Assembly (NCBI RefSeq): GCF_000372745.1
Contig: NZ_KB889561.1
Span: forward strand, 811 to 64,810
Direction: 5' to 3'
DNA: 64,000 bases
Source of the DNA: Embleya scabrispora DSM 41855
GTDB taxonomy: Bacteria; Actinomycetota; Actinomycetes; Streptomycetales; Streptomycetaceae
Shown here one piece after another: positions 1 through 8,429 of the stretch. The stretch's first letter is position 1, and each line of letters opens with the position of its first letter. Below the pieces are notes generated by a model, which saw nothing but the letters and a program-made list of their open reading frames with translations, was not told where the DNA came from and searched no databases. Position numbers and translations under genes: made by a program.

Positions 1-780
1 CTGCGGCACGACGTGCTGTTCGCGTTCCTGTCCACCGTCGCCATCGCGGTGGCGATCTACATCTGGTCCTGGACCGGCTGGTTCATGACCGACGGCGGCT
101 ACTTCCGGCACTGGGCCGACGACCGCTCCGGGCTGTCCCCGGACGAGGTGTTCGGCATCCCACTGCCCCAATTCGGCATGTCGTGGGTGCCGGCGCCGCT
201 GCGCAGCCTGTGGCACTACCACGCGGAGATGTGGTCGTTCCACACTCACCTGGACGACCCACACCAGTACCAGTCGAACCCGTGGAGCTGGCCGGTGCTC
301 GGCCGGCCGGTGCTCTACTCCAACGAAATCGTGCACCGGGGCGCGGCCGGGTGCACCGAGCAGGACTGCTACCAGACCGTACTGGCCATCGGGACACCGC
401 TGCTGTGGTGGACCGGCGTGATCGCGGCCGGCTACCTGCTGTTCCGCTGGGCCGGCCGCCGCGACTGGCGCGCGGGCGCGATCCTGTGCGGCCTGGGCGC
501 GGCGTACCTGCCCTGGCTGGCCTTCCAAGAGCGCACGATCTTCCTGTTCTATGCCGTCGCCTTCGTACCGTTCCTGTGCCTGGCGGTGACCATGATGCTC
601 GGCGCACTGCTCGGCCCACCCGGGGCCACCGAGCGGCGACGCGCGTGGGGCACCGCCGGAGTGGTCGCGATCATCGCGCTGATCGCCTGGAACTTCCTCT
701 ACTTCTACCCGATCCTCGCCGGTGAGACGATCGGTCGAAGTGCGTGGCTGGATCGCATGTGGTTCAGCACCTGGATCTGA
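1..780 (+). CDS. pmt: Protein O-mannosyltransferase (PMT), C-terminal part
   Basis: The gene is cut by the left window edge; the frame is open from base 1. About 260 residues remain and look like the C-terminal multi-TM domain of dolichyl-phosphate-mannose--protein mannosyltransferases, which move mannose from polyprenyl-phosphate-mannose to Ser/Thr of secreted proteins at the membrane. Visible are the block NPWSWPVLGRPVLYSN, at least four hydrophobic helices, and the tail RMWFSTWI ending in TGA. The catalytic N-terminal loop with its acidic residues lies outside the window, so activity cannot be judged. It converges on the minus-strand gene that stops at 816, leaving a 35-base gap. Confidence 0.85.
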   Translation: MRHDVLFAFLSTVAIAVAIYIWSWTGWFMTDGGYFRHWADDRSGLSPDEVFGIPLPQFGMSWVPAPLRSLWHYHAEMWSFHTHLDDPHQYQSNPWSWPVLGRPVLYSNEIVHRGAAGCTEQDCYQTVLAIGTPLLWWTGVIAAGYLLFRWAGRRDWRAGAILCGLGAAYLPWLAFQERTIFLFYAVAFVPFLCLAVTMMLGALLGPPGATERRRAWGTAGVVAIIALIAWNFLYFYPILAGETIGRSAWLDRMWFSTWI

Positions 781-815
781 GCCGGAAGGTGGCCGCACGC
801 CGGCGCGGTCTCGGG

Positions 816-1334
816 TCAGGCGGTGTCGAAGCGCCACCGGGTCTGGGTGAAGGTGCCCTTGCCGAATCCGAAGACGGTCGTCGGCGCGACGCGGTAGACC
901 GCCGCCCGGTTGCCGTCCTTGCCCTGAAAGGCCCCGTCACGCACGTCGAAGTGCCACTCCGGGCCGTACTTGCCCTGGTACGCGTCGGCCAGCCGGCTCA
1001 GCCGCGCGTGGTCGGTCAGCAGCGCCGCCTCGCCCTCGACGACCAGGTCCAGGCCCTCGTGCAGGGCGTTGTCGCCGGTGGTCAGGACGCAGTTCGCGTT
1101 GGCGGCGAGGTTGCGCGCCTTGCGCTCCTCGGCGCCTGTACAGAAGTGCAACGCGTCGTCGAGCCAGACACCCAACAACGGGGTGACGTGCGGCCGCCCC
1201 TCGGGCCGCACCGTGGTCAGCCAGTACACCGGTGCGGTCGCGAGCCGAGTGACGGCCTCCGACCACGGGGTGGCGACCGCCGCGGGGTCGCTGTAGCGCG
1301 CGTCGAGATCGGTACGGGGTTCGTGCTTCGACAT
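816..1334 (-). CDS. Pyridoxamine 5'-phosphate oxidase (PPOX)-fold protein
   Basis: 172-residue cytosolic protein of the PPOX / F420- or FMN-dependent split-barrel family. It shows the typical start of the barrel (VYWLTTVRPEGRPHVTPLLG), the GAEERKARNLAANANCVLTTG block, and a C-terminal FGFGKGTFTQTRWRF strand. Members bind FMN, F420 or heme and often act as general stress or detoxification reductases; the substrate cannot be told. The start at 1334 is chosen because GAAGGA lies about six bases upstream; the frame is open to 1403 but the extra 23 residues look non-coding. It stands alone, convergent with the PMT gene. Confidence 0.8.
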   Translation of the reverse strand: MSKHEPRTDLDARYSDPAAVATPWSEAVTRLATAPVYWLTTVRPEGRPHVTPLLGVWLDDALHFCTGAEERKARNLAANANCVLTTGDNALHEGLDLVVEGEAALLTDHARLSRLADAYQGKYGPEWHFDVRDGAFQGKDGNRAAVYRVAPTTVFGFGKGTFTQTRWRFDTA

Positions 1335-1606
1335 CAAGGTGTCCTTCGGTGAGTCGATCGGTGGTCTGCACATGATGAGACCGCGCTTCGCCGTGAAACT
1401 CATCGGCGGGCGGGCGTTGTTCGCCCGAAGGAAGCAGTCGTTGGGCGATATGCCGGCCGAGCGTCACCCGCGCCACGAGGGTGCGTGGACAGTCCGGATC
1501 AGTCCGGGCAGTGCGGGCGGCCGGAGCCGGAGCGGAAGACCGCGTCCGTCCGGGCGCCGGTGGGCCCGTCGAGGCGGGCCGCCGGTCGTGCGGCGTGCCA
1601 CACACG

Positions 1607-2260
1607 TCACGGGCATATTCGGCGTTCGGCCTTCACGTTCCGGTCGAAGCGCACACGCACCGGCGGCCCCTGCGGCGGGTCGTACTCCAGGGCACGGTTG
1701 CCGATGAACCGCGTGTTGGCAATCGTGCCCCGATCCCTGTGGCATCCGTCCAGAATCCGCGTACTGCGATCGAGTCCCTTCTCCATGCGAATCTCCAGGC
1801 CGTACCTCGCGTGGCGCACGTCGCCGTCGTCGTAATCCAGCCGTACCGCCCGGATCCGACCGTCCGGCGACACCGCCACGACCTCTTCGGTCGACCTGCC
1901 GGAGGGAACCAAGGACGCGAGGACGGCGTATGCGACCAGGATGAAGCCCACCATCACTCCACTCAGGATCGCGAGAGCCAGAGCGCAGACGCGGAGCAGG
2001 AAGCTACGGGAGGTCGCCACGATCTCGGTCGCGATCAGGCACCAGCCGAGGGTGGCCAAGACGGGCCTACTGGAGAGGATTCCCTCGTCGAGGACGTCCA
2101 GGTTCCACGGGTTGGGCTCGACGAGCCGCCAGACGGCGAACGCCGCGCCGGCCGACCCCAGCAGCAGCACCCTGCGGACGATCACCGCCATCCGGATCAT
2201 GCGCGCGAGTTCGGGATCGTCATCGCTCGATCGCGCGTCGGGCGTCGTTCCCCATGTCAT
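1607..2260 (-). CDS. Hypothetical membrane protein
   Basis: 217 residues, family not recognised. The N-terminal half has three or four hydrophobic segments (around residues 22-42, 67-82 and 88-115). The C-terminal half is hydrophilic and probably exported, with the strand-like text VVAVSPDGRIRAVRLDYDD and a single Cys pair (GCHRDRG and RRICP near the end). The ATG at 2260 follows a G-rich stretch that could serve as a weak ribosome site. It is flanked by about 200 bases without a gene on its downstream side and 415 on the other. A membrane-tethered sensor or lipoprotein-like role would be speculation. Confidence 0.6.
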   Translation of the reverse strand: MTWGTTPDARSSDDDPELARMIRMAVIVRRVLLLGSAGAAFAVWRLVEPNPWNLDVLDEGILSSRPVLATLGWCLIATEIVATSRSFLLRVCALALAILSGVMVGFILVAYAVLASLVPSGRSTEEVVAVSPDGRIRAVRLDYDDGDVRHARYGLEIRMEKGLDRSTRILDGCHRDRGTIANTRFIGNRALEYDPPQGPPVRVRFDRNVKAERRICP

Positions 2261-2675
2261 CGCCCACCCCCGAACCCCCGTGGCGGGGAGCGTGGGTGCT
2301 ACGCCCCCAACCGATATGGGCGGAACGTACCCACCACCACGCGCCCTACTCCCCGCGGCGGGGCCGAAGCCGGGGTGTAGGTCCTCCCGCGGATGAAGTG
2401 CCGTACCGGTGCGTGTCGGACGCGGGGGAGCTCGTGTCCGTCAGGTGGAGCGGCGTGGTGGTCCGGTTGGTGACCTCGGTGGACGACGAGTTGCCGGTGA
2501 CCGCCTGGACGATCATTCCGGCGGGGACGGTCATCCCTTCCGCCGCGGCATGATGCATCGTCATAAAGGCCCCCGCCGACCGCAGTTCATGAATCCGGGC
2601 GGCCGAGCGAGCTACGTCGGCCGAACCGCCGGGAAGCCTGGACGCAAATTACCGAACTCGACTAGCTTTTCGGAC
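2261..2675. other. Intergenic stretch, no convincing gene
   Basis: A plus frame is open over 2254-2553 and ends in a fairly protein-like tail (LVTSVDDELPVTAWTIIPAG), but it lacks a ribosome site and a recognisable family. It may be a gene remnant. The last 100 bases should hold the promoter of the TetR gene starting at 2676. Confidence 0.4.
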
Positions 2676-3338
2676 ATGGAACCTGAGGAACGCCGCGCGA
2701 ACATCCGCAAGCCGCGCGGCCGTTACGCCAAGGGGGTCGCGCGCCGCAACCAGATCCTCGAAGTGGCACTCGACGTCTTCGCCACCCTGGGCGAGAAGGG
2801 CGCGCTGATCAAGGAGATCGCCGACCGCATGGGCATGTCCCAGGCCGGCGTCCTGCACTACTTCGGATCACGCGAGGGCCTGCTGATCTGGGTCCTGGCC
2901 GAACGCGACCGCGTCGCCGCCGAGAAGATCTCCCGGGATCGGTTCGACGATCCGCTCACCCCGATGGCCGACACCCTGCGCCGCAACGGCGACGTCCCCG
3001 GGCTGATCCGCCTGTACGTGAGCCTCGCCGCCGCGGCCGGCTTCCCGGAACACCCCGCCCGCGAATTCTTCGAGATCCGCTCCGCCGACATCGTCGCGGG
3101 CCTGCGCGACGGCCTCGCCGACCTGCAACGCCAGGGCCGCGTCCGCCCCGACATCGACTCGGCCGCCGTCGCCCGCCTGGCCCTCGCCGCCGCCGACGGC
3201 ATCCAGTACCAGTGGCTGATCGACCCCACGGTGGACATGGGCGGCGTCATCGACACGATCCTCGCCCTGGTCGTGAACGTCCCCCAGCCCTCCGCCACCT
3301 CGACCGGCGGGGCCGGCGAGGCCGCTCAACACCGATGA
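2676..3338 (+). CDS. TetR/AcrR family transcriptional regulator
   Basis: 220-residue DNA-binding repressor. The HTH covers roughly residues 22-68 (ILEVALDVFATLGEKG...IADRMGMSQAGVLHYF, then the GSREGLL turn typical of the family). The C-terminal ligand domain includes LIRLYVSLAAAAGFPEHPAREFF and a final helix before a Pro/Gly/Ala tail. The start at ATG 2676 is chosen because it puts the usual 20-25 residues before the HTH; the frame itself is open from 2409. No adjacent target operon is evident, since the next genes are remnants, so the controlled gene may be lost or distant. Confidence 0.85.
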   Translation: MEPEERRANIRKPRGRYAKGVARRNQILEVALDVFATLGEKGALIKEIADRMGMSQAGVLHYFGSREGLLIWVLAERDRVAAEKISRDRFDDPLTPMADTLRRNGDVPGLIRLYVSLAAAAGFPEHPAREFFEIRSADIVAGLRDGLADLQRQGRVRPDIDSAAVARLALAAADGIQYQWLIDPTVDMGGVIDTILALVVNVPQPSATSTGGAGEAAQHR

Positions 3339-3344
3339 CATCGA

Positions 3345-3624
3345 CAACCGGGGGGTCCGTGCCGGTGATCGTCACGACGGTAGTGCCCGCGGTCGGGCCG
3401 CTGTTCGGCGTGAGGCCGGTGGCCTCGGGCGTGGGAACGGTGTGCAGGGACAGTTGCCTGGGACTGTTCACCCCGGTGGCGGCGGTGGTGACGGTGTTGG
3501 TGGCGTAGATGGACCCGGGCACGTTCCCGCTGGGGCGGTCGGTGACGTAGGCAGTGGTACGACCGGGCTGAACCGCGTGCGCGGCCGACGCGGCCAAGGC
3601 GACCAGGCCGGTCGCGGTGAGCAC
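3345..3624 (-). pseudogene. Collapsed YVTN-propeller / IPT-TIG secreted protein remnant
   Basis: The minus frame reads as a signal peptide (VLTATGLVALAASAAHA), then a single YVTN-type propeller repeat (TTAYVTDRPSGNVP, TNTVTT), and after a short linker the hallmark start of an IPT/TIG domain (LTPNSGPTAGTTVVTITGT). Intact relatives have many propeller repeats and complete IPT domains, several hundred residues in all. Here one repeat is joined almost directly to half an IPT domain, then the frame runs into low-quality sequence up to a stop at 3247. This looks like internal deletion plus truncation of a cell-surface protein. Confidence 0.6.
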
Positions 3625-3782
3625 GGCAACTTCGAGTGGACAGTACTCACCACCCGCCGAGTCTGCGCGAGCGCCCCACCCACGCCGCACACGCCCACCT
3701 CCTCGATGAGGAACTCCCGTGAGTGGCACGGGAGTTGAGCCTGCTACCGCTGCCCTGGCACACGCCGCCGCGTACATGATCA

Positions 3783-3983
3783 ACGAGGACGCCCCCTGCG
3801 CACCCCGACACGCTGAGGGCGCGGGCGAACCTGGCCGCCTCGTACCGCCGGCCGGGGCGGCGGACCGACGAAGCCATCGCCCTGGAGGAGCGAGTGCCGG
3901 CCGACCGCGAGCGGCTGCTGGGCGAAGAACACCCCGACACGGTGGCGGTAGCGGATGCCGTGCGCAGGTGGATGAGTGAGTAG
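3783..3983 (+). pseudogene. Tetratricopeptide-repeat protein, 3' remnant
   Basis: The frame ending in TAG at 3981-3983 encodes HPDTLRARANLAASYRRPG, then EAIALEERVPADRERLLG, then EEHPDTVAVADAVRRW. These are one and a half copies of the kinesin-light-chain type TPR unit found at the C-terminus of actinobacterial NB-ARC/TPR proteins. There is no start codon or upstream domain; sequence before about 3783 is unrelated. It is therefore the last scrap of a larger signalling or defence-type ATPase. Confidence 0.7.
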
Positions 3984-4341
3984 GAATCCACAGTTGTGTG
4001 CAAATCGCGACCCCACCGGACGACACCGTCCGGCGGAGCGCAGTTCGGCGACCCTGCGCCCGGGGTACTCGGTCTGCCAGGCCACTGGACGTTGGACCAT
4101 GCCGCGGCTGCTCCCGGGACCCGTCGTTGACGGTACCCAAGTCCGGAACGGACTTCCGAGGCCGGTCGTACCCTCACTCACTCTCGGAGGACGCGCCGAG
4201 AATTCGCGACGCGGGGTGTCTCCGAGGAGACGCCCCGATCCGGCTCCGGGGCATCACGACGTGCTCCGCAGGATCCACCGGAACGCTTCCATCACCGACT
4301 CGTGACAGCACATCGTCCCTGCACATCCTCGACAGGCACCC
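3984..4341. other. Intergenic stretch, nothing recognised
   Basis: 358 bases between two remnants. Frames are open on both strands, as expected at this GC content, but none has a ribosome site, family motif or protein-like composition. No clear hairpin or promoter was seen. Confidence 0.4.
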
Positions 4342-4680
4342 ATGCAGAACCCTCCCGTCACCATGTTCGGCCCCCCGATCACCTTCCTCGGGGTTCCGGC
4401 GTGCGACCTCGACGCCCCGGCCACCTACGCCGACGCCGACATCGTGGTCCTCGGGCCCCGCTCGACGGCGGCACCTCCTACCGCTCCGGCGCACGGTTCG
4501 GCCCGTCCGCCATCCGCCAGGCGTGTTACCTGCCACAGGCCGGATCGAGGCCGAGCCTGGCACTTCGGGTCGACGCCCTGCAGGACCTGAAGGTCTACGA
4601 CGCCGGCGACGTGGCCCTGTACAGCGATGACATGGCGGAGTCGGTCAAGCACATCGAAGCGGCCGTCTTCAAGATCGCCT
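4342..4680 (+). pseudogene. Agmatinase / guanidinobutyrase family, frameshifted N-terminal remnant
   Basis: The first frame (from ATG 4342) gives ITFLGVPACDL...ADADIVVLG. The text continues one frame over as APLDGGTSYRSGARFGPSAI, followed by RVDALQDLKVYDAGDVAL. Together they match the N-terminal third of ureohydrolases that cleave guanidino compounds to urea. The switch falls at about 4456-4460, where one base is missing inside a G/C run. Similarity stops near 4680 (HIEAAVFKIAS), before any of the manganese-binding motifs, so the product would be inactive. Confidence 0.75.
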
Positions 4681-4880
4681 CCACCTGGGACCGCCGCGAA
4701 CCACTGCTGCACGGTCGAGACTCCGACGAACAACTTCAGCAAATCGACAACGGCCGGATCCACGGCCACCCGCACACCCGGGATCGTCGCGGTCGTTGAC
4801 GCCGGTGAGGAGGAGGCCGAGGCGGCGGAGCCCTTCGGGAAACCCGTGTGCGGCGAGGCGTTCCCGTCGGCGTCGGTCCG

Positions 4881-5009
4881 TCAGTTGCGCTTTCTGTTCT
4901 TGCTCCACAACCCGAAGGCGAACATCCCGAGGATGAAGACGAGAATGGCAACTCCGAACACCGTTCCGGGCGTTCCGTCGGGTATCCATTCTCCGCGCGC
5001 GAGCGTCAT
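4881..5009 (-). CDS. Small single-pass membrane protein (42 aa)
   Basis: A short frame with a good ribosome site (AGGAGAG, about six bases before ATG 5009). It encodes a short leader, one hydrophobic helix (VFGVAILVFILGMFAFGLW) and a basic tail SKNRKRN, predicting N-out/C-in topology. The family was not recognised. It lies directly downstream, on the opposite strand, of the agmatinase remnant, and about 170 bases beyond the stop of the minus-strand MFS gene. Length and composition are typical of small actinobacterial membrane peptides. Confidence 0.6.
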   Translation of the reverse strand: MTLARGEWIPDGTPGTVFGVAILVFILGMFAFGLWSKNRKRN

Positions 5010-5176
5010 CGAAGCTCTCCTGTCTCGACCGAACGAACGAGCCACGGCCGCTCGAACAGCCGATTCGGTCTCGGCCCATCCGACCTCGAGTGACCGGCAT
5101 GGTGTCCTCGAAGTGTTGCCCCGATGTCGCCGATCATGCCGCCCGACCACCACTGTCGACGGGCGACATCTCGGAC

Positions 5177-6727
5177 TCACCGTGCCGGCACGCGCGTCGT
5201 CTCACCCGGTTGCGGCAGGCGCGCGGGGCGGAAGAGGGTGAGGGCAGCGGCGGCGGCGAGCCCCGCGCTGATCGCGGCGGCGCCGAACGCGGTCGCGATG
5301 CCGTGCGTGAGGACGTGCTCGGCGCTCTGCGTGGGGGACGCCCCGCGGGTCGCGGCGCCGAACACGGTCACCCACACCGCCAGCCCCAGCGTGCCGCCCA
5401 TCCACTGGGTGGTCTGCAACAGGCCCGACGCCGCGCCTGATTCGTGCGCCGCGACGCCCGACAGGCCGTAGATGTTCAGCGGCGTCATGGCGATTCCGGC
5501 GCCCGCTCCGATGAGTATCACCGGTCCGAGGATGCCCGTCGGGTACCCGGTGGCGTCCCCGAGGCGGGCAAGCCACACGAGCCCGGTGGTGCAGGCGACC
5601 GCGCCGACCGCCACCGGCCACGCGGTGCCCACCCGCCGGGTCACCGCGGGCGCGAGCCTGGCCATCGTGAACTGCGCGGCCATCAGGGGCAGGAAGGCCA
5701 GGCCGCTCTTGATCGGGCTGAAGCCCCGCCCTTCCTGGAAGTATTGGCCGAGCAGGAAGAGCACGCTGAACATCGCGGCCGCATAGAGCCCGACGATGGG
5801 CAGTACCCGGGCAAGGGTGCCGGACACGGCCAGGCGCAGCGGCAGGACGGGCTCGGCGGCGCGCCGCTCGACCAGCCGGAACGCGGGCAGGAGAACGGCT
5901 GCGGCGACGAGGCCCGCGACGGTGCGGCCGTCGTGCCAGCCGTCGGACGCCGCGCGGATGAAGGCGTACACCAGGGCGGTGATTCCGGCGGTGCCGGCCA
6001 GCGCGCCGGCGAGGTCGAAACGTGGGCGGACGGTCGGGGCGGACCGCTTCGGCTCGCGGACGACGCGCATGGCGAGTGCGGCGAGCAGCGCGCCGAGTGG
6101 CACGTTGATCAGAAAGACCCAGCGCCACGAGACGAGTTCGGTAAGCACGCCGCCGAGGATGAGGCCGACGGACGCGCCGCCGCCGAGTACCGCCGAGTAC
6201 CACGACAGGGCGCGCGCCCGTGCGGGTCCTTCGAAGGTGCTGACGATGAGGGCCATCGTGCTGGGGCCGACGAGCGCGCCGCCGACGCCTTGCAGGACAC
6301 GGGCGCCGATCAGCCACCAGGCCCACGGTGCGAGGCCCGCGAGCAGCGAGGCGGTGGTGAACAGGAGGACACCGGCGATGAACGTCCGGCGGCGCCCGAA
6401 CGCGTCCCCGAGCCGCCCGCCGAGCAGGAGCAGGCCGCCGAAGGCGAGCGTGTACGCGTTGAGCACCCACGATGACGCGGTCGGCGAGAGGTCGAGTGCG
6501 GAGCCCATGTCGGGCAGCGCGAGGTTCACCACGGTGACGTCGATGCCGATGAGCAGCATCGAACCGGTGATGACCGCGAGTACGAGGCCGGCCCCCCGGA
6601 TTCCGGGTCCGGAGGGGCCGCCGGAAGCTCCGACGGCCGACGTCGGAGGCGAAGACCCGGGCAAGGACCCGGTCGGCTCCTCGGATGAGGACGCCTGGGG
6701 TGCGCCGGCCGCGGCGGAAGAAGGCAT
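5177..6727 (-). CDS. MFS drug exporter, DHA2 (14-TM, EmrB/QacA) family
   Basis: 516-residue inner-membrane proton antiporter for drugs. After a disordered Ser/Pro/Ala leader of about 40 residues come motifs of the family: IDVTVVNLALPDM in TM1, the A-like motif GGRLGDAFGRRR after TM2, GVGGALVGPSTMALI, and LGGGASVGLILGGVL in TM5. The remaining hydrophobic segments fit 14 helices. ATG 6727 has GGAGG about eight bases upstream. It is divergent from a TetR gene with two matching operators between them, so drug-inducible derepression is the likely control. Confidence 0.9.
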   Translation of the reverse strand: MPSSAAAGAPQASSSEEPTGSLPGSSPPTSAVGASGGPSGPGIRGAGLVLAVITGSMLLIGIDVTVVNLALPDMGSALDLSPTASSWVLNAYTLAFGGLLLLGGRLGDAFGRRRTFIAGVLLFTTASLLAGLAPWAWWLIGARVLQGVGGALVGPSTMALIVSTFEGPARARALSWYSAVLGGGASVGLILGGVLTELVSWRWVFLINVPLGALLAALAMRVVREPKRSAPTVRPRFDLAGALAGTAGITALVYAFIRAASDGWHDGRTVAGLVAAAVLLPAFRLVERRAAEPVLPLRLAVSGTLARVLPIVGLYAAAMFSVLFLLGQYFQEGRGFSPIKSGLAFLPLMAAQFTMARLAPAVTRRVGTAWPVAVGAVACTTGLVWLARLGDATGYPTGILGPVILIGAGAGIAMTPLNIYGLSGVAAHESGAASGLLQTTQWMGGTLGLAVWVTVFGAATRGASPTQSAEHVLTHGIATAFGAAAISAGLAAAAALTLFRPARLPQPGETTRVPAR

Positions 6728-6759
6728 GGCTGACCTCCAAAGGTCAGGACAAGGGAATT

Positions 6760-6781
6760 TAAGAGACCCACTGGTCTCCTA
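6760..6781. promoter_or_regulatory. TetR operator candidate 1
   Basis: Dyad TAAGAGACC-CACT-GGTCTCCTA: arms of nine bases with one mismatch. It sits 32 bases before the exporter start and shares its half-site (A[AG]GAGAC) with a second dyad exactly 31 bases further on, centre to centre. Confidence 0.7.
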
Positions 6782-6790
6782 AATTCACTC

Positions 6791-6812
6791 TAGGAGACTC
6801 GACAGTCTCTTA
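6791..6812. promoter_or_regulatory. TetR operator candidate 2
   Basis: Dyad TAGGAGACT-CGAC-AGTCTCTTA, with the same arm pattern and spacing as the dyad at 6760-6781. Two equal 22-base operators between divergent repressor and exporter genes are the usual arrangement for TetR autoregulation plus exporter control. Confidence 0.7.
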
Positions 6813-6850
6813 CAAGCCGTTGGGGATACTGGAGTCCGCAGACGAGAAAG

Positions 6851-7465
6851 GTGACCGCGTTGGAATCCCGCACCGGAGAACCGCGCCACGCCGCCGCACC
6901 GCCCACCCGACGGCGCGGCCGCGAACTCCAACAGGCCATCTACCAGGCGACCTTCGAGCAGCTGCGCGAGGTCGGCTACGCGGGCCTGACGATGGACGGC
7001 GTCGCCGCCGCCGCGCGGACCGGCAAGGCCCCGCTGTACCGGCGCTGGCCCGACAAGGACGCCTTGCTCGTCGACGCGCTGCGCGACCGACTCCCGTCCG
7101 CCGACGACATCCCGCTCGCCGGTGACCTGCGATCCGACCTGATCGCGATCCTGCGCTTCCTGCGCGGTGCCTGCGCGATCACCGCCGACACGGCACTGCA
7201 GACGGTCAAGCAGCAGTCAGAGGGCGTACACGCGATGATGCGCGAACGCATCTCCGAGCCGACCCGGCGCCTGATCCTGGAGACCCTGCGCGCGGCGGAA
7301 GAACGCGGCGACACCCGCCCCGGATCCGCGACCCCCCTCACCGCGCGCGTCGGTCCCGCCATGATCGCCTATCAAAACCTGAGCGCCCCGACGGAACTCA
7401 CCGACGAATTCGTGGTGTCGGTCGTCGACGAGGTCCTGCTCCCCATGCTGCGCGGCCCGGCCTGA
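6851..7465 (+). CDS. TetR family repressor of the adjacent MFS exporter
   Basis: 204 residues. The HTH is at about residues 30-75 (AIYQATFEQLREVGYAGLTM, VAAAARTGKAPLYRRWPDKDALL). The C-terminal part contains the TetR_C_11-like helices ILRFLRGACAI and MMRERISEPTRRLILETLR. GTG 6851 is the first start in frame, but AAAGG at 6847-6851 sits better for TTG 6860, which would give 201 residues. The gene is divergent from the DHA2 exporter, with twin operators between, so it almost surely represses that exporter and itself. Confidence 0.88.
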   Translation: MTALESRTGEPRHAAAPPTRRRGRELQQAIYQATFEQLREVGYAGLTMDGVAAAARTGKAPLYRRWPDKDALLVDALRDRLPSADDIPLAGDLRSDLIAILRFLRGACAITADTALQTVKQQSEGVHAMMRERISEPTRRLILETLRAAEERGDTRPGSATPLTARVGPAMIAYQNLSAPTELTDEFVVSVVDEVLLPMLRGPA

Positions 7466-7524
7466 CCCCGGCGACCACTGCCCCCGGGCCGCCTTCGCCG
7501 GCGCCCCGTGATGGCGTTCGGTAC

Positions 7525-8361
7525 TCAGGCACGGCGGAACACGCCGGGCGTGACGCCGTACACACGCTGGAACCAGCGGCCGAAGTGCGCCTGGTCGGCG
7601 AAGCCGGTGACCGCCGCGGCGTCGGCGGGCGCGGCGCCGGCCTCGAGCAGGGAACGCGCGTGACGCAGGCGCAGTTGTCGCTGGTAGTCGCTCGGCGCGA
7701 AGCCGAATTCGGCGCGGAAGCAACGGTAGAGGGCGAACCGGCTGCATCCGGCGGCCTCCGCCAGTTGCTCGGCGGGTATCGGTTCGAGGTAGCCATCGTC
7801 CAGGAGTGACCGGGCTCGGTGGGCCGCTTGGCGGCGCGCTCGGTCGGTCGGTGTCCGGGCGCGCACAGGAGGTGCCGTGGAGGACGCGCCACGGCGGGTC
7901 ATGGCGGTGACAGCCGCGGTCAGGCGTTCATCGCGTACCAACGGATCCGCGGTGCCGACCAGCGCGGCGTGCAGACGGGCGAGGGCGTCGGCGAGCGCGT
8001 GGTCGCTCAACACGGGGCGTGGGAACAGGGGCAGGGCGCTGGAGCGTCCGTCGGTGACGTCGGTGATCACTTCGCGCACGACGGATGGCCCGATGTGGAC
8101 GATGCGGTACTGATACCCCGACTCGGCCGCGGCTCGGCCGTCGTGGACGTCATCCGGATTGAAGGCCATCACCATCCCGGCACCGCTGGTGTGGGCGGCG
8201 CCCCGGCAGCGAAACCGCTGGGCGCCGGCGTCGGTGATGCCGAACGAGTACGTGTCGTGGCTGTGTGGCGGGTAGACGTGATCGAGGAAGTGCGCGTGCA
8301 TGGCTTCCACGGGGCGTGCGCCGTCGCGCCAGTAGCGAACCCAGCTGTCGGCCGTTGTCAT
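7525..8361 (-). CDS. AraC family transcriptional regulator
   Basis: 278 residues. The N-terminal cupin-like sensor domain shows HVYPPHSHDTYSFGI and GMVMAFNPDDVHDG, as in AraC regulators with an arabinose-binding-like fold. The C-terminal double HTH spans roughly the last 100 residues (LAEAAGCSRFALYRCFRAEF; AAAVTGFADQAHFGRWFQRV; GVTPGVFR). ATG 8361 is chosen because it gives the usual short lead-in; an ATG eight codons upstream is also in frame. The gene is divergent from an EamA exporter starting at 8430, only 68 bases away, and this exporter is the likely target. Confidence 0.88.
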   Translation of the reverse strand: MTTADSWVRYWRDGARPVEAMHAHFLDHVYPPHSHDTYSFGITDAGAQRFRCRGAAHTSGAGMVMAFNPDDVHDGRAAAESGYQYRIVHIGPSVVREVITDVTDGRSSALPLFPRPVLSDHALADALARLHAALVGTADPLVRDERLTAAVTAMTRRGASSTAPPVRARTPTDRARRQAAHRARSLLDDGYLEPIPAEQLAEAAGCSRFALYRCFRAEFGFAPSDYQRQLRLRHARSLLEAGAAPADAAAVTGFADQAHFGRWFQRVYGVTPGVFRRA

Positions 8362-8429
8362 GGACGCATTATGAGCGCGGCGCACCAGCGTTCAAGACCC
8401 CCACGGGCCACAACCGTCAGAGTCGGCCC

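Noticed and set aside
2346-2564. Short minus ORF before the TetR gene
   Set aside because: Thr/Ser-rich and without ribosome site or conservation cues.
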